Source: 1-14-0-20-39-34 sp043800545 (GTDB lineage Bacteria > Patescibacteriota > Patescibacteriia > Magasanikbacterales > UBA922). From it: a stretch of DNA of 9,255 nucleotides. The notes below the pieces were generated by a model, which had not been told where the DNA came from, did not search any database, and saw only the letters and a list, made by a program, of their open reading frames with translations. Positions 6,281 to 9,255 of the stretch are shown one piece after another (positions within the stretch are counted from its first letter, which is position 1; every line of letters starts with the position of its first letter). The stretch lies in assembly GCA_043800545.1 (NCBI GenBank), contig JAZDMW010000003.1, positions 1 to 9,255 on the forward strand, given 5' to 3'. A program made the position numbers and the translations under genes.

Positions 6281-6287
6281 TTTTTTC

Positions 6288-7652
6288 TTAGGAAATTAAA
6301 GCCTTTACCTCATCTAATTTTTGCTTCATAGCACTTTCATTTCCTGCCTCAAGATTCAGGCGAAGCACTGGTTCCGTATTCGATTTACGTACAGAAAACC
6401 AACCCCAAGGAAACTGCATCCAAAGACCATCCAAATCTGAAATTTCCAGAGCCTCTGTCTTGTATGTATCTCGTATTCTTTCAATAACCGCATCCTTATC
6501 TTCCACTTCGAAATTTATCTCACCAGAATGAGCATACTTTTTCAAAGGCGCAACTATTTGTGAAAGCGTTTTTTGTTCTTTAGAAAGAAGCTCAAGCAGA
6601 TATAACAAACACAAATCACTCGATTCCAAATAATACATGTCCTTAAAATACAGATGGAGAGATAACTCACTTGCAAAATGAGCATTGGTATCTCTCATCA
6701 TTTTTTTAATAAGAGCATGACCTACCATACACATTTCTGTTGTAGCCTCATTTTCCTCCCATGCTTCTTTGACAATATGACTGGAACGAAGATCATAGAG
6801 CATATGAATATTTGGGTTTCTCTTCAATACTTCCTTTCCAATGATTGTTGCTACTTCTGAGGCCCCAACAACAATTCCCTTTTCATCTACCAGGCCAATT
6901 CTATCTGCATCACCATCCAAAGCAAAACCAAAATCTGCGCCCACTTCTCTTACTTTTGCTTGAAGATCCTTCAATGTCTCAACTTTGAGTGGATTTGCTT
7001 CATGATTTGGGAATCTTCCATCTGGTTCCATATATAAATACGTAACCTCAACAGGCAATTTTTCTAACCAGCGAGGAAAACTTACTTTTGCCATACCATT
7101 TCCACCATCAATCACTATCTTCAAAGATCGTATACTCTGAATATCCACCAAAGAAAAAATACGTTCAATATACTCATCACGAACATCACGCTGTATGACG
7201 GCTCCTGGTTTTGGAGATAATTCAAAATTATTTTTTTCTGCTAACTCCTTAATACGTTCCATCCCATTTTCTTTTCCAACAGGAAGACCATTCTCCAGTG
7301 TTATCTTAAATCCATTATACTCACTTGGATTATGACTTGCGGTTACCATGATACCTCCAATATATTCTGGATAATTCGCACATGCAAAATTAAAAATTGG
7401 GGTTGATGTGAGTCCAATATCTACAACACTGACTCCCAAATCTACCATACCACGGATCACTTCATTTTGGTACGCAGGACTGGTATCTCTCATATCTCTT
7501 CCCACAACAACACTTTTTCCTGCAAAATCACCAAACTGTTCTTTTAAAAAATACACAAACGCTTGTCCGAGAGTATATGCAAACTTTTCAGACAAATCTC
7601 CCTCAACGAGCCCACGAATATCATAGGCCTTAAAAATATGACTCGGAAACAT
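6288..7652 (-). CDS. manB: Phosphomannomutase/phosphoglucomutase (alpha-D-phosphohexomutase)
   Basis: This 454-residue cytoplasmic enzyme is predicted to interconvert hexose 1- and 6-phosphates, feeding GDP-mannose or UDP-glucose type precursors for surface glycans. Motifs lie in the family order: FKAYDIRG near the start, the catalytic phosphoserine loop TASHNP (104-109, Ser106), the metal-binding DGDADR (246-251), the sugar-binding loop (327-333) and the phosphate-binding RKSNTEPVLR (422-431). Length is normal. The oddity is the sugar-binding loop. The family normally reads GGExSGH; here it is ASELSLH, keeping Glu329, Ser331 and His333 but replacing three glycines (327 Ala, 328 Ser, 332 Leu). 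Downstream, DMYYLESSD replaces the usual acidic-glycine stretch. Substrate preference may therefore differ. The gene has its own near-consensus promoter and no visible Shine-Dalgarno site. The symbol is by family only; pgm-type function cannot be excluded. Confidence 0.92.
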   Translation of the reverse strand: MFPSHIFKAYDIRGLVEGDLSEKFAYTLGQAFVYFLKEQFGDFAGKSVVVGRDMRDTSPAYQNEVIRGMVDLGVSVVDIGLTSTPIFNFACANYPEYIGGIMVTASHNPSEYNGFKITLENGLPVGKENGMERIKELAEKNNFELSPKPGAVIQRDVRDEYIERIFSLVDIQSIRSLKIVIDGGNGMAKVSFPRWLEKLPVEVTYLYMEPDGRFPNHEANPLKVETLKDLQAKVREVGADFGFALDGDADRIGLVDEKGIVVGASEVATIIGKEVLKRNPNIHMLYDLRSSHIVKEAWEENEATTEMCMVGHALIKKMMRDTNAHFASELSLHLYFKDMYYLESSDLCLLYLLELLSKEQKTLSQIVAPLKKYAHSGEINFEVEDKDAVIERIRDTYKTEALEISDLDGLWMQFPWGWFSVRKSNTEPVLRLNLEAGNESAMKQKLDEVKALIS

Positions 7653-7676
7653 AGAAATAATTAAGAATACACATCT

Positions 7677-7705
7677 ATTATACGTTTTTCGCTTCCTTTG
7701 GTCAA
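7677..7705 (-). promoter_or_regulatory. Promoter of the phosphohexomutase gene
   Basis: On the minus strand TTGACC (7705-7700) and a perfect TATAAT (7682-7677) are separated by 17 bases, a near-consensus sigma-70 promoter. Transcription should begin near 7670, about 18 bases before the ATG. That leader is AT-rich and has no Shine-Dalgarno motif. Confidence 0.85.
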
Positions 7706-7735
7706 TCTACGCACTCACTTTTTCGTATTTTTTCC

Positions 7736-7764
7736 TTTACGGAAAGAGGAATTTCAAGTATAAT
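7736..7764 (+). promoter_or_regulatory. Promoter of the clpC-like gene
   Basis: TTTACG (7736-7741) and a perfect TATAAT (7759-7764) have a 17-base spacer. Transcription would begin near 7771, leaving about a 29-base leader without a Shine-Dalgarno motif. The promoter is divergent from that of the phosphohexomutase, with the two -35 boxes 30 bases apart. No clear CtsR or CIRCE heat-shock operator is visible. Confidence 0.78.
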
Positions 7765-7799
7765 AGAGGAAACGGAAACTCATATGTAAAAGTATTTCT

Positions 7800-9255
7800 A
7801 TGAATGAATCGTCACTCCTTGATAATCTCTCAAACCACCTCAAAAACGTCATTGCAAAAGCTATTGCCCTTGCAACAGGACTGGATCACGAACATGTTGA
7901 ACCTGTCCATATTTTTTTGGCCCTCACTGAAGAAAAAGGATCCATGGCTTGTGAAATTTTACAGAAGCACGGAATTGAAGAAAAAAAACTTCTTGATGCT
8001 CTCACTGAAGCAGTCAGAATTCCAGCCAAGAAAAAGAAGGAAAAGAATGCAACTGCCACCCTTCCACAACTGAGTGATCTTTCTAAACAGGCTATGGAAA
8101 AAGCCATGGTTTTGGCATATCAAGAATCACATAATTATGTTGGAACAGAACATATACTTTACGGCCTTCTCCAAATTGAAGATGAACACATCAACAATGT
8201 GCTTCAGCTTTTAAATGTAAAAAAGAAGGATATTCTCAAAAATGTAAAAACAGCCATACAGAGTATTAGCAATTTCCCAAATATGGATGAAATGCCAGAG
8301 ATGGTAGAGCAAATACAAAAAACAGGACAAAACGTCTCCCCGAAACACACGGATGACATGCTAAAAAAATATACAATAGAACTCACAGATGCCGAAACAC
8401 AAAAAAATATTGATCCTGTTATTGGAAGAGAAAAAGAAATAGAAAGAATGATTCATATTCTTTCTCGAAGAAATAAAAACAATCCAATTCTCCTTGGCGA
8501 ACCTGGTGTTGGAAAAACTGCTATTGTTGAAGGACTGGCAAAAAAAATATCTGAGGGAGATGTTCCAGATATCCTCAAAAACAAACATATCCTCAATTTG
8601 GATTTAACGCATCTTATTTCTGGAACTATTTACCGAGGTGAATTTGAAGATAGACTCAAACAAGTCATTGATGAGGTATCAAAAAATCCAAATACCATTT
8701 TGTTTATTGATGAAATACATAACATTATTGGAGCTGGTTCAAACCAAGGAACGATGGATGCTGCAAATATTTTGAAGCCTGCTCTTGCACGAGGGAAAAT
8801 TCGCTGTATTGGAGCGACTACTTTGGACGAATATACAAAATATATTTCCGGGGATCCGGCTCTGGAAAGAAGATTTCAAGCAATTCAGGTTTTTGAACCA
8901 ACAAAAGAAGAAACAAAACAAATTCTTCTTGGTATTAAAAAATATTACGAAAATTACCACAAAACAAATATTACAGAAGAGGCCATTGAAACGGCTGTGG
9001 ATCTCTCAACAAAATATATTCATGATAATTTTCTTCCAGACAAAGCCATTGATCTTATTGATGAGGCCTGTGCTCTTGTACGAACAAAAACAAAAATAAG
9101 TATTGAAGAAAAGAAATATAATGAATTAACGGAACAACAAAACCAATTAGAAAAAGACATGGAAGAAATGGTACTTCAAGAAAAATTTGAGGAAACAGAA
9201 AAATTACAAAAAAAGATAGATAAAATTAAAAAGGAACAAGAGGAACTCTCAAAAA
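7800..9255 (+). CDS. clpC: ClpC-type AAA+ protein unfoldase, N-terminal part (truncated by window edge)
   Basis: The gene starts at ATG 7800 and stays open to the right edge, giving 485 residues. Residues 1-150 hold two Clp N repeats (around residues 8-70 and 90-150), the adaptor and substrate docking domain, joined by a Lys-rich linker. The first AAA+ module has GEPGVGKT (Walker A, 233-240, Lys239), ILFIDEIH (Walker B, Asp304-Glu305) and the arginine-finger region LERRF (355-359). From about residue 430 the sequence becomes a charged coiled coil with an EKFEETEKLQKKI stretch, matching the short UVR-like middle domain of ClpC rather than the long ClpB middle domain. The protein is expected to form hexamers that unfold substrates for ClpP. 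The second AAA+ module and the ClpP-binding loop lie outside the window, so partnership with ClpP is inferred. The leader lacks a Shine-Dalgarno site. Confidence 0.93.
   Translation, partial: MNESSLLDNLSNHLKNVIAKAIALATGLDHEHVEPVHIFLALTEEKGSMACEILQKHGIEEKKLLDALTEAVRIPAKKKKEKNATATLPQLSDLSKQAMEKAMVLAYQESHNYVGTEHILYGLLQIEDEHINNVLQLLNVKKKDILKNVKTAIQSISNFPNMDEMPEMVEQIQKTGQNVSPKHTDDMLKKYTIELTDAETQKNIDPVIGREKEIERMIHILSRRNKNNPILLGEPGVGKTAIVEGLAKKISEGDVPDILKNKHILNLDLTHLISGTIYRGEFEDRLKQVIDEVSKNPNTILFIDEIHNIIGAGSNQGTMDAANILKPALARGKIRCIGATTLDEYTKYISGDPALERRFQAIQVFEPTKEETKQILLGIKKYYENYHKTNITEEAIETAVDLSTKYIHDNFLPDKAIDLIDEACALVRTKTKISIEEKKYNELTEQQNQLEKDMEEMVLQEKFEETEKLQKKIDKIKKEQEELSK

Noticed and set aside
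7696..7716. CtsR-like heat-shock operator (GGTCAA heptad) before clpC
   Set aside because: Only one half-site is present, and it is explained as the minus-strand -35 box TTGACC of the phosphohexomutase promoter.
7804..8073. Short plus-strand frame overlapping the clpC start
   Set aside because: It is out of frame with the ClpC reading frame, which has N-repeats, Walker motifs and continues open to the window edge.

Overview
The window reads as chromosomal DNA of a small-genome, AT-rich bacterium. Hand counts give about 28-38% GC in most genes. Compact intergenic regions, an HtpX protease end, a ClpC-type unfoldase, SD-poor starts and two short-spaced lipoproteins fit a Patescibacteria/CPR member (for example Gracilibacteria or Peregrinibacteria). 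That placement is inference; no rRNA or marker gene is visible to fix it. Every long gene reads through without internal TGA, so the standard bacterial code fits and UGA-to-Gly recoding is not supported.

Layout, left to right. (1) The last codons of an HtpX-like membrane protease, closed by a strong terminator. (2) A leftward 203-codon gene of unknown function with a probable C-terminal helix-turn-helix. It is richer in GC than its surroundings and has the only textbook Shine-Dalgarno site here. (3) A 162-bp divergent control region with an exact 31-bp tandem repeat. Each unit holds a near-perfect palindrome, and the palindrome arms coincide with -35 boxes of promoters in both directions. (4) A rightward pair of lipoprotein genes, one with 16 mature cysteines in two similar blocks and one with a charged helical stalk plus a small C-terminal domain, closed by a terminator. 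(5) A MutS-family mismatch-repair ATPase fused to a C-terminal HNH nuclease (MutS7-like architecture), followed 2 bp later by an acyltransferase-3 membrane protein. (6) A bidirectional terminator between convergent genes. (7) A leftward phosphomannomutase/phosphoglucomutase with altered sugar-binding-loop residues. (8) A second divergent promoter region, then the first 485 codons of a ClpC-type AAA+ unfoldase that runs off the right edge.

How the parts may work together. HtpX and ClpC are protein-quality-control genes, and the phosphohexomutase and acyltransferase plausibly serve surface glycan synthesis and decoration. The leftward DNA-binding candidate is well placed to control itself and the lipoprotein pair through the 31-bp repeats. 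The MutS-HNH fusion joins mismatch recognition and a potential DNA-cutting activity in one polypeptide, and is the most notable gene. No stretch longer than about 165 bases lacks a gene or control signal.
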